From contig NZ_CP041217.1 of NCBI RefSeq assembly GCF_006542275.1, positions 372,001 to 436,000 on the forward strand: a DNA stretch of 64,000 nt, written 5' to 3'. Numbering within the stretch: the stretch's first letter is position 1; the number at the start of each line of letters is the position of its first letter. The DNA comes from Saccharibacillus brassicae (GTDB lineage: Bacteria > Bacillota > Bacilli > Paenibacillales > Paenibacillaceae). The notes beneath the pieces are model-generated. The model was not told the DNA's origin. It worked only from the letters and a program-made list of their open reading frames with translations, and searched no databases. Below are positions 24,963 through 36,042 of this stretch, piece after piece. A program made the translations under genes and the position numbers.

Positions 24963-26603
24963 TTATTTGAGGCCCAGTTTTTCTTTGTTTGCCGCCATTT
25001 TTTCGCTGCGGATCTTTACGATGTCGGTCCAGCCGTTTTGCTCCTGGAACGCTTTGTATTCGTTTAACACGGCTTCAAACGAAGCGTCGTCCTTGGCACG
25101 GATCAAGCTGACGAGCGTCGTGTTCCATTTCGTATTGATCGCGGTCAACGCGCGGGCCTGCGGCGTTCCCTGATCCGGGTTTATGTTTTCCAGAATAAAG
25201 TGCGGCACAAGCTTGCCTTCGCCCCATGCCTGCATTTGTTTGACCGATTCCGGGAACGCGTCGTCGCTGAGCGCTTTATGCTTGTCGTGGCCGAAGAACA
25301 TGAACTCGCCCATCCGGTAATCTTTTTTATAACGATCCGCGTCGTCCGTTTGCAGCTTTTTGATCTCCGGCAGCAGCTCGACTTTGCCATCCGCGGTCAT
25401 CTTGTACGTCTCGCCTTCGATGCCGTAATTCATCAACATTTGGCCTTCTTCGCTCAGCAGATACGTATAGATTTGGATCGCTTTGGCCGGATCTTTCGCT
25501 TTTTTGGTCACGTAGGTCACCATCCAGCCGGTAATGCCGGATTGGTTGAGCGTCGGCTGGCTGCCCTTCGTGCTCTGCGGCCCGTCGATCGCCATATAGG
25601 CTTTGTCCGGATTGGCCGTCATGAAGATTTGCAGATTGCCGCTCTGCTGCGGCGTGCCGTCCAGCAGCATCGTCGCATACTTGCCGACTTTCACTTTCTC
25701 CTCGAAGCCTGTGCCGTCGTCCGCGAAGCTGTCGTCGCTCAAGTCGCCGGCGCGATACGCTTCGTTCAGCGTTTTGAGCCAGGCCAGATAATCTTCGTCC
25801 AGATTGCGGTCGTAGAACTGTCCGTCTGCCGTTTGCAGCGGCACGCCGAGGAAATCCTGCAGCGTATCGCCCAGCGATCCGGTGCCTTCGCCGATCGAAT
25901 TGAAACCGAACGGAATCAATTCCGGGAATTGCCGTTTGATCTCGCCCATCACGGAAGCAAACTGCTCCGGCGTGCCGATCTCGGGGCTGCCCAGCGCTTC
26001 ATAGACGTCTTTGCGAATAATGAACGCCGTCTTGGCCGGGATCTCGCCGCTGTCGTAATCCGCCTGCGTGTTGGAATAGTTCGGGTAGCCGTACGTTTTG
26101 CCGTCTTTGAGCTGGAACCAATTCAGCGTGTCTTCGGCCGCGACTTTGTTAAAATACGGATCGTACTGCTGCGCCAAATCGTTCAGCGGAAGCGCCCAGG
26201 TAGACGCTTTTTGCGCGACGGCGGAGTTGGAATCGAATACGGTGATCAGGTCGGGCATATCGCCGCCGGCGAAAAAGGTGTTCAGCTTCGTATCGTCGCC
26301 TGTCAAAAATTTGATGTCGACGTTGAGGTCTTCCTTGATTTTTTTCGTGACCAGATCTTTGCCGAAGTCGGTATTCCACCAGTCCGCGTTCACGTACCAC
26401 GTCAGCGTCGTCGCTTCCGCTTTTTTGTCCGATTTCCACGCCGGCGTCTCGGGGTCCAGCGCATAGCGCCCTTCCAGCGAGACCGGAGCCGCCGCTTCGC
26501 TGCCCGATCCGCCTCCGCATCCGGTCAGCATCAGCGCTGCCGCCAACATCCCCGCACCCAATTTCCAACCCGTACTTCTTAAAACGTTTTTATTTTGCCG
26601 CAT
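24963..26603 (-). CDS. Oligosaccharide ABC importer, substrate-binding lipoprotein (LipO type)
   Basis: Protein of 546 residues, the long solute-binding type paired with LplB/YtcP permeases. The lipoprotein signal ends LMLTGCGGG, lipidated Cys29. The mature part has ATTLTWYVNADWW, VFDSNSAVAQKASTWALPLN and GITGWMVTYVTKKAKDPAKA, as expected for this family. Ribosome site GGAGG lies eight bases upstream. The gene follows both permease genes and precedes the GH30 gene (TAA/ATG contact), so uptake and hydrolysis are co-expressed. Its first codons contain a copy of the operon's palindrome. Confidence 0.92.
   Translation of the reverse strand: MRQNKNVLRSTGWKLGAGMLAAALMLTGCGGGSGSEAAAPVSLEGRYALDPETPAWKSDKKAEATTLTWYVNADWWNTDFGKDLVTKKIKEDLNVDIKFLTGDDTKLNTFFAGGDMPDLITVFDSNSAVAQKASTWALPLNDLAQQYDPYFNKVAAEDTLNWFQLKDGKTYGYPNYSNTQADYDSGEIPAKTAFIIRKDVYEALGSPEIGTPEQFASVMGEIKRQFPELIPFGFNSIGEGTGSLGDTLQDFLGVPLQTADGQFYDRNLDEDYLAWLKTLNEAYRAGDLSDDSFADDGTGFEEKVKVGKYATMLLDGTPQQSGNLQIFMTANPDKAYMAIDGPQSTKGSQPTLNQSGITGWMVTYVTKKAKDPAKAIQIYTYLLSEEGQMLMNYGIEGETYKMTADGKVELLPEIKKLQTDDADRYKKDYRMGEFMFFGHDKHKALSDDAFPESVKQMQAWGEGKLVPHFILENINPDQGTPQARALTAINTKWNTTLVSLIRAKDDASFEAVLNEYKAFQEQNGWTDIVKIRSEKMAANKEKLGLK
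26581..26590. promoter_or_regulatory. Intragenic copy of the AAAACGTTTT operator
   Basis: The perfect palindrome aaaacgtttt lies within codons 5-8 of the lipoprotein gene (N-K-N-V-L region). It matches the core of the sites at 28570 and 29787. It could act as an auxiliary operator or roadblock; a chance match of Asn-Val codons is also possible. Confidence 0.4.
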
Positions 26604-26654
26604 GATTAAGTCCTCCGCTTCGCAAAAATGTAGTGGTGTTGATTGGGATTCCGT

Positions 26655-27554
26655 TTACTCCTTGACCGCGCCGAGCATCATGCCCGAGATAAAGTAGCGC
26701 TGCAGCAGCGGATAGATCGCCAGGATCGGCAGCGTCGTGATAACGATGGTCGCCAGCTGCACCCCTTTGGTCGTCGTCTCGATCACGACCGAACCGCCGA
26801 TGTTTTGCATGGCCTGCGTTTGCGATTGGACGATGATCTCGTACAGCATCATCTGCAGCGGATACAGCGCCTGATCGGTCACGTACAGCTTCGTCGTCAT
26901 AAAATCGTTCCATTGGCCGACCCCGTTGAACAGGGCGATCGTCGCCAGCGCCGGCATGGACAGCGGAATGAACAGGCTGAGGAAAACGCGCCAGTCGCCG
27001 GCTCCGTCGATTTTGGCCGATTCTTCCAAAGCGTCGGGCACATTGCGGAAAAAGTTCATCAGAATCACGACGTCGTAATAACTGAACAGCGCCGGAATGA
27101 TATACACCCAGAAGCTGTTGAGCAGCCCAAGCGATTTGATCAGCAGGTACGTCGGGATCATCCCGCCGGAGAAGAACATCGTAATGACGCCCATCGCCAC
27201 GTACAGCCTGCGTCCTCTCAAATATTTTTTGCTCAGTCCGTAGGCGACCATCGCGCAGAAGAACACGTGCGTCGAGACGCCGACGATCGTTTTGGCCACA
27301 GAGATGAAGAAAGCCTGCCAGATGTTCGCGTCCCGGAACACCGCGCGGTAATTTTCCAATGAAAACTCTGTCGGCCAAAACGCGAATCCGCCCTGCGCCA
27401 GCGATTGCCCGGAGCTGAACGAAGACACGATGACGTTCCAGAGCGGAACGACGATCGCCACCGTAAACAGCAGCAGCAGCGTGATATTGACCGCATCGAA
27501 GACCCGGCTGTCCATGCCTCCTTTGATTTTGGTCGATTTTGTCAGTATGCCCAT
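26655..27554 (-). CDS. Oligosaccharide ABC importer permease (YtcP/CUT1 type)
   Basis: Protein of 299 residues with six membrane helices. The coupling loop is ALEESAKIDGAGDWRVFLSL, and the C-terminus is LLQRYFISGMMLGAVKE, diagnostic for YtcP-like permeases. The ATG has GGGAGG upstream and lies 13 bases after the first permease. It pairs with LplB-type permease 27568-28545. No ATPase is encoded nearby. Confidence 0.93.
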   Translation of the reverse strand: MGILTKSTKIKGGMDSRVFDAVNITLLLLFTVAIVVPLWNVIVSSFSSGQSLAQGGFAFWPTEFSLENYRAVFRDANIWQAFFISVAKTIVGVSTHVFFCAMVAYGLSKKYLRGRRLYVAMGVITMFFSGGMIPTYLLIKSLGLLNSFWVYIIPALFSYYDVVILMNFFRNVPDALEESAKIDGAGDWRVFLSLFIPLSMPALATIALFNGVGQWNDFMTTKLYVTDQALYPLQMMLYEIIVQSQTQAMQNIGGSVVIETTTKGVQLATIVITTLPILAIYPLLQRYFISGMMLGAVKE

Positions 27555-27567
27555 GTCCGGTTCCTCC

Positions 27568-28545
27568 CTACAGTACGGATTGATTGTCGTTCAGCTTGCT
27601 CGTAATCTTGTTGGCGGTAAGCAGTAAAATAACGGATACGATCGAGACGCCGAGTCCGACGGCTGTCGCGTACGAGAAGTCGCCCTGCGCAAGGCCCATG
27701 CGGTATACGTACGAGTTGATGACTTCCGCTTTTTCGCGGTTTTGCGAGTTCATCAGCACCAGCGTCTGGTCGAGATTCGAGCCAAGCAAACCGCTGATCG
27801 TCAGAATCAGATTCAAGCTGATAATCATCTTCATGTTCGGCAGCGTGATGTTCCAGATCTGCCGCAGGCGGCCCGCTCCGTCGATCTTCGCCGCTTCGTA
27901 ATAGGTCGGGTCGATCTTGGCCATGATGGCGAGATACAAAATGGTGCCCCACCCGGATTCTTTCCAAATATCGGACAGCGTCGCGATCCACCAATATTTG
28001 TTCGCGTCGAGCAGGATGTTCTGCGCGTTCGAGATGAGGCCGAGATCCAGCAGCAGCTGATTGAACAGCCCGGTCGTGGAGAACCACGTGATCATCATGC
28101 CGCCCAGCACGATCCACGACAGAAAATGCGGCAGGTACGAGACGGTCTGGACGAACTTTTTGAGCCGGTTGTGCCGCACTTCGTAGATCATGATCGCCAG
28201 CACGATCGGCAGCACGAATCCGATCGCAAGCTTCAGGAAGCTGATCGCGAGCGTGTTGACGACCGAGTCCCAGAAGTAGCGGTCGGACAGAATGATCTTG
28301 AAGTTCTCCAGCCCTACCCAGGGCGCGCTGCCCAGCGTGTCGATCACCGTATAACTTTTAAAAGCGATGGTCAGGCCGTAGATCGGCACGAAGCAGAACA
28401 CGATCATGAACAAAATACCGGGAATGACCATCGTCTGAAGTTCCCATTGGCGCACGTAGTCGATCGCGAAGCTTTTGATTCTGTAGCGCATCGACGGTTT
28501 CCCGCTCGAAGACCGACCGGACGATTCCAGCGCAGATTTGGCCAT
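27568..28545 (-). CDS. Oligosaccharide ABC importer permease (LplB type)
   Basis: Protein of 325 residues with six membrane helices after a 45-residue basic N-terminal tail. PGILFMIVFCFVPIYGLTIA is the first helix, and the coupling motif is YYEAAKIDGAGRLRQIWNIT. It is the first gene of the permease-permease-lipoprotein-glycosidase operon. A palindromic operator lies 25 bases upstream of its ATG. The ribosome site is AGGAGAGGAG. Confidence 0.93.
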   Translation of the reverse strand: MAKSALESSGRSSSGKPSMRYRIKSFAIDYVRQWELQTMVIPGILFMIVFCFVPIYGLTIAFKSYTVIDTLGSAPWVGLENFKIILSDRYFWDSVVNTLAISFLKLAIGFVLPIVLAIMIYEVRHNRLKKFVQTVSYLPHFLSWIVLGGMMITWFSTTGLFNQLLLDLGLISNAQNILLDANKYWWIATLSDIWKESGWGTILYLAIMAKIDPTYYEAAKIDGAGRLRQIWNITLPNMKMIISLNLILTISGLLGSNLDQTLVLMNSQNREKAEVINSYVYRMGLAQGDFSYATAVGLGVSIVSVILLLTANKITSKLNDNQSVL

Positions 28546-28569
28546 TGGAAAGACTCCTCTCCTTTACGA

Positions 28570-28583
28570 TTAAAACGTTTTTA
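28570..28583. promoter_or_regulatory. LacI-type operator upstream of the importer operon
   Basis: tTAAAACGTTTTTA: core AAAACGTTTT at 28572-28581, just ahead of the first permease gene. The centre CG and A/T arms match LacI/CcpA-type sites, and the same core occurs in front of the adjacent lacI-type gene. Confidence 0.7.
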
Positions 28584-28755
28584 TTTGTTTGTAAAAAAAA
28601 TTCGCTATCGACTACCTGCTTTCGGCTTCCGACTTGCGTTACAGCCGATCCCCCATAATGCGAGCGGTTACATTTCTTCTCAAAAAAAGAACCGGCGGAT
28701 CTGCGGCGCGCGTCCGCAGTCCGGATCGCGGCGCACGCCGGGCCCGAGTGCCGGC

Positions 28756-29769
28756 TTACTCCGCCCGGTCGACCGGAACATGGCTGGAGCCGCGGACGAT
28801 CAACTCGCCCGTCAGCGTCTGGCTGTGCCCTTCGTCTTTGCCCTGAATCATGCGCACGAGATGGTCGACGGTCAGGATCGCCTGGCGGGCGATCGGATTG
28901 CGCACCGTCGTCAGCGGCGGCGAGAAATACTGCGCGATATCCACGTCGTCGAATCCGACGACGCTGACGTCGCCCGGCACTTCGTATCCGTGCGCCTTGA
29001 GCGCCTGGATGCAGCCCATCGCGCTCAGGTCGTTGCCGGCCAGAAAAGCGCTCGGCAGCTTGTTTCCGTGCATGCGGATAAACGCCTTGATCGCGTTGAA
29101 CGTGCTGTCTTCCTCGAAATACCCCTGGATCACGTAATCCGGATCGATCGGCAGATCGTATTCGCGCAGCGCGGCGCGGTAACCTTCGCGGCGCTGCACG
29201 CTGTCGAACATCGTATCGACGCCGGATATGTAAGCGATCCGTTTGTGTCCCAGCCCGATCAGGTACTTGGCCGCTTCGTAGCCGGCCGCGTACGAATCGA
29301 ACGTCACGCTGCCCATCGTCTCGCTGCTGAATTCGCGATCGAGGAACACAGTTTTGATCTTGTCTTTTTGCATGACTTCGATATCGTGCGCGTCGATCTT
29401 CAGCTCTTCGTAAATGATGACCCCGTCCACGCGCCGGCCGAGGATGTTGCTCATGATGACCGACTTGTCCTTCGTCACGAATACGTTCAAACCGTAGCCG
29501 TGGCGCTCGCACTGCCTCGACATCGTCTCGATCAGCTTATAGAAATAAGGACCGGACACGCTTGTCGTGAAAAAGCCCAACATCATCGTCTTGCCCGACT
29601 TCAGCATCTTCCCGTTCAGGTTCGGAACGTAATTGAGCCGCTCCGCGACCTCCAGCACATGCTGCTTCGTCGCCGGATTGAGCACGTCCACGTCGTTGAG
29701 CGCATTCGACACCGTGGAAATGGACACTCCGGCTTCCCTTGCGACATCCCGGATCGTAATTTTAGTCAT
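28756..29769 (-). CDS. LacI-family regulator of the adjacent importer operon
   Basis: Protein of 337 residues. The DNA-binding head is TIRDVAREAGVSISTVSNAL, with the hinge helix NPATKQHVLEVAERLNYVPN. A periplasmic-binding-protein-like effector domain follows, with VDGVIIYEELKIDAHDIEV, SAFLAGNDLSAMGCIQALK and VSVVGFDDVDIAQYFSPPLT. It probably represses the downstream permease/lipoprotein/GH30 genes, and itself, through the AAAACGTTTT palindromes, with an oligosaccharide as inducer. About 210 bases separate it from the first permease gene and hold an operator, so the importer has its own promoter. Confidence 0.93.
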   Translation of the reverse strand: MTKITIRDVAREAGVSISTVSNALNDVDVLNPATKQHVLEVAERLNYVPNLNGKMLKSGKTMMLGFFTTSVSGPYFYKLIETMSRQCERHGYGLNVFVTKDKSVIMSNILGRRVDGVIIYEELKIDAHDIEVMQKDKIKTVFLDREFSSETMGSVTFDSYAAGYEAAKYLIGLGHKRIAYISGVDTMFDSVQRREGYRAALREYDLPIDPDYVIQGYFEEDSTFNAIKAFIRMHGNKLPSAFLAGNDLSAMGCIQALKAHGYEVPGDVSVVGFDDVDIAQYFSPPLTTVRNPIARQAILTVDHLVRMIQGKDEGHSQTLTGELIVRGSSHVPVDRAE

Positions 29770-29786
29770 AGTGTGCGGTTCCTTTT

Positions 29787-29802
29787 ATAAAAACGTTTTT
29801 AT
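29787..29802. promoter_or_regulatory. LacI-type operator upstream of the lacI-like gene
   Basis: ATAAAAACGTTTTTAT is a perfect 16-bp palindrome ending about 18 bases ahead of the regulator's ATG. It is the longest of the three copies, suggesting autoregulation. Confidence 0.75.
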
Positions 29803-29860
29803 GATTTTAAAAATAGCACAGCTTTGTTCGGGTGGCAAGCCTAAATTTGGAAAAGGATAC

Positions 29861-29890
29861 AAAAAGACTTCGCCGCAGCCGGCGAAGCCT
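29861..29890 (-). terminator. Terminator of the serine hydrolase gene
   Basis: Minus-strand reading: GCTTCGCCGG, CTGC, GGCGAAGTC, then TTTTT. It starts about 50 bases past the stop at 29937. Confidence 0.8.
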
Positions 29891-29936
29891 GTAATTTCCC
29901 CTGTTCGGGCCGATCGGCGATCTTCAGCACGCTCCG

Positions 29937-31115
29937 CTACTCGTTCTTGAACAGCGCTTCGGCGACCAGATGTGCCGCACGGTCCGTACTCAGCTCGCCC
30001 AAGCCGACCATCTGCTTGAGCTGTCCGGCGAAGCTGACGCCCCGGTTGGACAAAATGACGAAGCCGGACTGCAAATCGCGGTTGAACGCCGCAAAGCTGC
30101 TCGCCCCGTACGTGGCGCCGTTATGCCAATGCGTGACCGTGCCGTCTTTGCGCATCGAACGCATCCAGGCGTAGCCAATGCCGACGCCTTTGGACGGCGC
30201 GACGGAAGCCTGCTCGTTCTGGCATGCCAGCAGCGAAGACTCGAACGGTGCGGCCGCCGGATGTTGGCCGAGCTGCGCTTCCAGATACGTCAGCATATCC
30301 GGCACGGTAGAGCGCACCGCGCCCGCGCCGGCCATCGCGGACGTGAAATCCCAATGCGGCACCGCTCGTCCGCCGGGCGCGAAGCCCGGAACGAGCACGG
30401 TACCCGCAGGCGCAGCTCCGCGGCCGGCCGCAGCCTTGGAAACAGCGGCCCCGCCGGCTTGGGCCGTCGATTCTGCCGGCGCCGCGTCCAGCACCGGCAT
30501 CTCCGTTCCGCTCATGCCGAGCGGAACGAACAGCTCCCGCCGCAGCGATTCGTGCAGCGGAACGCCGGAGATTCGGCCCAGCGCCCAGCCGAGCAGGCCG
30601 TAGCCGTAGTTCGAATATTCATGCTTGGCGCCGCTGCGAAATTTTTCTTCCAGCACCGCTTCGAGCAGCTGTTCCTCGGTATAGGCGGCGTACGGATTGC
30701 TTTTGTCTTTTTTCATCGAGGCAATGACCTGGTTCTTCGCCAGCCGGGTCAGCCCCGACGTATGCGTCGCCAGCTGCCGCAGTGTGACCTGCCGGGCGAA
30801 ATCGCTGCTCTCAAGCTCCGGGATCAGCTGCGCCAGCGTGTCGGAAGGCTGCCACAGCCCGTCCTGCTCGCCCTGCGCCAGACGAAAAGCGGTCATCGTC
30901 TTCGTGATCGAACCGATCTCGTACTGCGGCTCGGGCGCTTTTTTGGCTTTGCTTTTCGGTTTGCTTGTGCCGGCCTGCCCGGCCGCGCCCGATTCGGGCG
31001 TCCAATAAAACTTCTCTCCGCGCACGATCCAGCCGATCGCCGGAGTATGCTCCGGCAGCGCCGACCAGCGCGCGATTTTTTTGTTGTTTTGCAGCCTATC
31101 TGTTACGGCATCCAT
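29937..31115 (-). CDS. Beta-lactamase-fold serine hydrolase (class C/esterase type)
   Basis: Protein of 392 residues. The nucleophile motif S-x-x-K is SITK in YEIGSITKTMTAFRLA, and the Y-x-N motif is YSNYGYGLLGWALG. The third motif region near the C-terminus is HWHNGATYGASSF. There is no signal peptide, so it is probably a cytoplasmic esterase or peptidase-like hydrolase rather than a secreted beta-lactamase. Two low-complexity insertions (Lys/Pro-rich near residue 45 and Ala-rich near 205-225) are unusual. The substrate is unknown. Confidence 0.85.
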   Translation of the reverse strand: MDAVTDRLQNNKKIARWSALPEHTPAIGWIVRGEKFYWTPESGAAGQAGTSKPKSKAKKAPEPQYEIGSITKTMTAFRLAQGEQDGLWQPSDTLAQLIPELESSDFARQVTLRQLATHTSGLTRLAKNQVIASMKKDKSNPYAAYTEEQLLEAVLEEKFRSGAKHEYSNYGYGLLGWALGRISGVPLHESLRRELFVPLGMSGTEMPVLDAAPAESTAQAGGAAVSKAAAGRGAAPAGTVLVPGFAPGGRAVPHWDFTSAMAGAGAVRSTVPDMLTYLEAQLGQHPAAAPFESSLLACQNEQASVAPSKGVGIGYAWMRSMRKDGTVTHWHNGATYGASSFAAFNRDLQSGFVILSNRGVSFAGQLKQMVGLGELSTDRAAHLVAEALFKNE

Positions 31116-31211
31116 AAGAAAGCCCTCCTGTTCTCAATAGACCGTACATGCAGAGGGCAAAGGCTGCACGGGGTCATTTCCGTTTTTGCGGATTTCGTAA
31201 TCGGTCGAACC

Positions 31212-31475
31212 TCACTTGCTTTGCTGTTCGTCTTTGCGTTTTTGTTCATCTTTGCTTTTTTGCAAGGCCGTGCCGAAAATAAGGCCCAGCGCCATGCCGA
31301 GCGGCAGCCCGATCGCTACATTTTTGAGAAACAAGCCGATCAGCAGCCCGAACGCCGAGCCGATCGCCAGGCCGAAGCCGAGCCATTTCTGTTCCGTCGG
31401 CCGGCTTTCTCCGCCCTGCGGCTTGTTACTTGGATCTGCGTGGCTCCGATCGTGTTCGCTTTGATGTGGACTCAT
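31212..31475 (-). CDS. Small two-helix glycine-rich membrane protein
   Basis: Protein of 87 residues. A hydrophilic N-terminus (about 30 residues) is followed by two glycine-rich helices, WLGFGLAIGSAFGLLIGLFL and VAIGLPLGMALGLIFGTAL, and a charged tail KSKDEQKRKDEQQSK. The pattern resembles small glycine-zipper membrane proteins. No function can be assigned. The ribosome site is GGGAGGCG ahead of the ATG. Confidence 0.65.
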   Translation of the reverse strand: MSPHQSEHDRSHADPSNKPQGGESRPTEQKWLGFGLAIGSAFGLLIGLFLKNVAIGLPLGMALGLIFGTALQKSKDEQKRKDEQQSK

Positions 31476-31688
31476 GCTCGATCGCCTCCCGTTTACGAGT
31501 GGGTGAAAGGATACATGCCTAAGGCTGCGCCGGTGATTTTGCAGATGCGGGTTGCGGGGTCGGCGCGGCCACCTGAACGTCTTCTACCTTTCATGGTAAA
31601 GTAACGCGGGTCCGTTTGCAATTTTGCAGGTATATATGGAAGGTTCCCACGCGGCTTGCACTTGATACGGGGAAAACACGCCTAAAAT
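31476..31688. other. Gene-free stretch before CRISPR leader 1
   Basis: No gene, terminator or convincing promoter seen. A weak degenerate match to the leader motif (gaaggttcccacg, near 31639) is the only notable item. It lies between the small membrane-protein gene and the conserved CRISPR leader. Confidence 0.4.
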
Positions 31689-33812
<2,124 letters not shown>

Positions 33813-33879
33813 TCGTAGGATAATCACCGCTCAATCACATCTATGGATCGCACCCCAAGCAAGTAATTAAACCCAATCC

Positions 33880-33916
33880 AAAAAGCCGCAGGATCCAATA
33901 CCCGCGGCTTCTTTTT
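33880..33916. terminator. Bidirectional terminator between array 1 and cas2
   Basis: aaaaagccgc, a loop of about 14 bases, gcggcttcttttt. A- and T-runs flank both sides, so it can end the rightward array transcript and the leftward cas operon, which converge here. Confidence 0.85.
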
Positions 33917-33938
33917 GTTACGTTCTGGACTCGCTTTT

Positions 33939-34229
33939 CTACAGCAGCAGTAATCCTTCCGGGTCATAGCTCTGCTTCGCGCCGACGTGCTCCACTTTTC
34001 GCTTCCAGTTCGCTCCAAGCATGTAATAGCGCAAGCTATCCGTTTGAGGATTCATAACGGCTTCAAGCTGCGTTTTCATCTGCTTGAACTGCAGCGGATC
34101 AACCAGACATTCAAACACCGAGTTCTGCACGCGTTGGCCGTAATTTTGACAGATTTTCGAGATGGAACGAAGCCGTTTGGCTCCGTCCGGCGAAGTGGTC
34201 TGTACATCGTACGTGATCAGCACCAACAT
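33939..34229 (-). CDS. cas2: CRISPR adaptation protein Cas2
   Basis: Protein of 96 residues with the Cas2 ferredoxin-like fold: MLVLITYDVQT, with the conserved Asp8, then YGQRVQNSVFECLVD and DSLRYYMLG. It forms the structural core of the Cas1-Cas2 integrase. It is the last gene of the operon, 84 bases after cas1, and faces the trailer end of array 1. Confidence 0.96.
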   Translation of the reverse strand: MLVLITYDVQTTSPDGAKRLRSISKICQNYGQRVQNSVFECLVDPLQFKQMKTQLEAVMNPQTDSLRYYMLGANWKRKVEHVGAKQSYDPEGLLLL

Positions 34230-34313
34230 GTCGCGCCTCCTTGTCCGTTCCTTTATTCTTTTCTAAGCTCCCCTTACTTGAGGCGGTATGGGCGGCATGA
34301 TGTAAGGAGCTGC

Positions 34314-35351
34314 TCATTCCCACAGAAAAGGCGGATAATCGGCCAGATCTCCTCGAATGTGACGGGCAAGCAGCAGTGCTTGCGCATACGGAAGCAGGCC
34401 GAGCGGAATCTTTTCTCCGAGAAAAGGATGCGTGATCTCTTCCTGTTTCCGTTTCTGCCAAGCGGCCAACACTTCTTTGCGGGCCTCGTCCTTCAGCAGT
34501 ACGGCTCCATTTTCTTTGACGACAAAAGACTTTGCAGACAGCTGACGCCGATTGATGAGAGAAAGCACGAGCCGGTCGGCGAGATACGGACGCAGTTCTT
34601 CCATAAGGTCAAGCGCAAGACTCGCCCGCCCGGGCCGGTCTCGATGCAGGAAGCCGACCGCCGGATCGAGTCCGACCGTCTCCAGCGCAGAATGAACATC
34701 AACGCGCAGCAGCGTGTAGAGGAACGACAGCATCGCATTTAGCGGATCAAGCGGAGGTCTGCGATTACGCGTATGCATATGGAACAGATTCCGGTCGGCC
34801 AGTACCAGCTCGTTCATCACACCGAAGTACACGCGTGCCGCTTCGCCTTCCGCTCCCCGGATCGTATCGCCTGTCGGCATTTTCACGACCGATAGCGACA
34901 ACCGCTTTAGCGTCTGAGCCGCTTCCGTCACTTTCGCTGCATCGATTTCATGCGCATGATCGCGTACGGCACGGCGAAGCACGCTGCGGGAATTGATAAT
35001 CTTGGCTTGGATAAATCGCCCCGATATGCTTACCGCTTCCGGACCGTCCGCCATGCGGTACTGGCGCCGGCGCAGCAGCACGTTTCCGCTTACCTTGCCC
35101 TGAATACGCGCTTGAAATCCGCCGTATGAATTGAGAAACGTAAGTCCTACGCCGCGTTCCGCGCACAAATGGAACAATGCCGGACTCGCACCCGCATACC
35201 CGAACGTGACGATCTGCTCCAGATTATGCACGGGCACGCGAAACTTCTCCTGCTGCTCTTTCTCGCCCATAAGCACCAGCACATTTTCGCCGTCCCGAGC
35301 CAGATAGCTGTCCGCCGCCGTGACATAGAGCGTATTCAACAGCTTCCTCAC
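34314..35351 (-). CDS. cas1: CRISPR integrase Cas1 (type I-C)
   Basis: Protein of 345 residues. The N-terminal beta domain is followed by the helical catalytic domain with metal ligands Glu168 (GAEGEAARVYFGVM), His236 (AVGFLHRDRPGRASLALDL) and the acidic cluster near 248-252 (DLMEELRP). It inserts new spacers at the leader end of an array. It begins one base after the cas4 stop. All catalytic positions look intact. Confidence 0.97.
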   Translation of the reverse strand: MRKLLNTLYVTAADSYLARDGENVLVLMGEKEQQEKFRVPVHNLEQIVTFGYAGASPALFHLCAERGVGLTFLNSYGGFQARIQGKVSGNVLLRRRQYRMADGPEAVSISGRFIQAKIINSRSVLRRAVRDHAHEIDAAKVTEAAQTLKRLSLSVVKMPTGDTIRGAEGEAARVYFGVMNELVLADRNLFHMHTRNRRPPLDPLNAMLSFLYTLLRVDVHSALETVGLDPAVGFLHRDRPGRASLALDLMEELRPYLADRLVLSLINRRQLSAKSFVVKENGAVLLKDEARKEVLAAWQKRKQEEITHPFLGEKIPLGLLPYAQALLLARHIRGDLADYPPFLWE

Positions 35352-35352
35352 G

Positions 35353-36042
35353 TCACTCCTCCTCTCCCAAATAGGCCTGCATATAAGAATCCACGCTGCC
35401 TGTTTTCATTTTGGGCAGACAGACGTTTATGAGCGAACACGATTTGCAGCCGGGACGATAACGCGCGGGCGGCGTCTCTCCCCGTTCGAACAATTCCCGC
35501 ATTCCCCATAAATAGTCTTCCACGCGAGTTCTCAAGCTGTCCGTGAATACTACCTCGGCCCGCCTCTCCCGTTCTCCGTAAAATAGAGCGCCTTCCGCAA
35601 CCGTGACGCCGAGCATTTCTTCCAGGCAGATTGCCTGCGCGCACAGCTGCACCTCGTCCCAATCGTCCGGCTTGGGCTTGCCGCGCTTGTATTCGACGGG
35701 AAAAGGAATCCATCTGCCGCGGCGGCCGGCCAGCACGGCTCCATAACCCGGAGGCGTCTCCTCGTCGGCTGCGTGAAATTCGACCACATCCGCTTTGCCG
35801 CTCAGACCGAGGCGTCTCGACACCAACGGCATCGCACGGGAAATCAGGAGCGAACCTCTTTTTTCCGTCAACATTGGGTTATCCGCACGTTCGTGCAGCA
35901 GTTGGCCTTCATACGTTTTGATATTTTCTTCCCACTGCTGCTCGATATGGATCAGCGCCCATTGGCGCGTGCAGAACGAATAATGCTGCAGGCCAGACAA
36001 CATCAAGAGTTCGTCGTCGGCATAAAGCGGCAGCTTGCTCAT
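35353..36042 (-). CDS. cas4: CRISPR adaptation exonuclease Cas4
   Basis: Protein of 229 residues, a RecB-like nuclease with an iron-sulfur cluster. The first cluster Cys is Cys24 in YSFCTRQWALIHIE and the other three are in CKSCSLINVC near the C-terminus. Nuclease motifs are GKADVVEF and FPVEYKRGKPK, with the QLCAQAICLEEMLG helix. It trims prespacers and enforces PAM choice. ATGA overlap with cas7. Confidence 0.96.
   Translation of the reverse strand: MSKLPLYADDELLMLSGLQHYSFCTRQWALIHIEQQWEENIKTYEGQLLHERADNPMLTEKRGSLLISRAMPLVSRRLGLSGKADVVEFHAADEETPPGYGAVLAGRRGRWIPFPVEYKRGKPKPDDWDEVQLCAQAICLEEMLGVTVAEGALFYGERERRAEVVFTDSLRTRVEDYLWGMRELFERGETPPARYRPGCKSCSLINVCLPKMKTGSVDSYMQAYLGEEE

Noticed and set aside
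29937-31115. Antibiotic-resistance beta-lactamase
   Set aside because: SxxK and YxN motifs are present but there is no signal peptide and the family is dominated by esterases and peptidase-like hydrolases.
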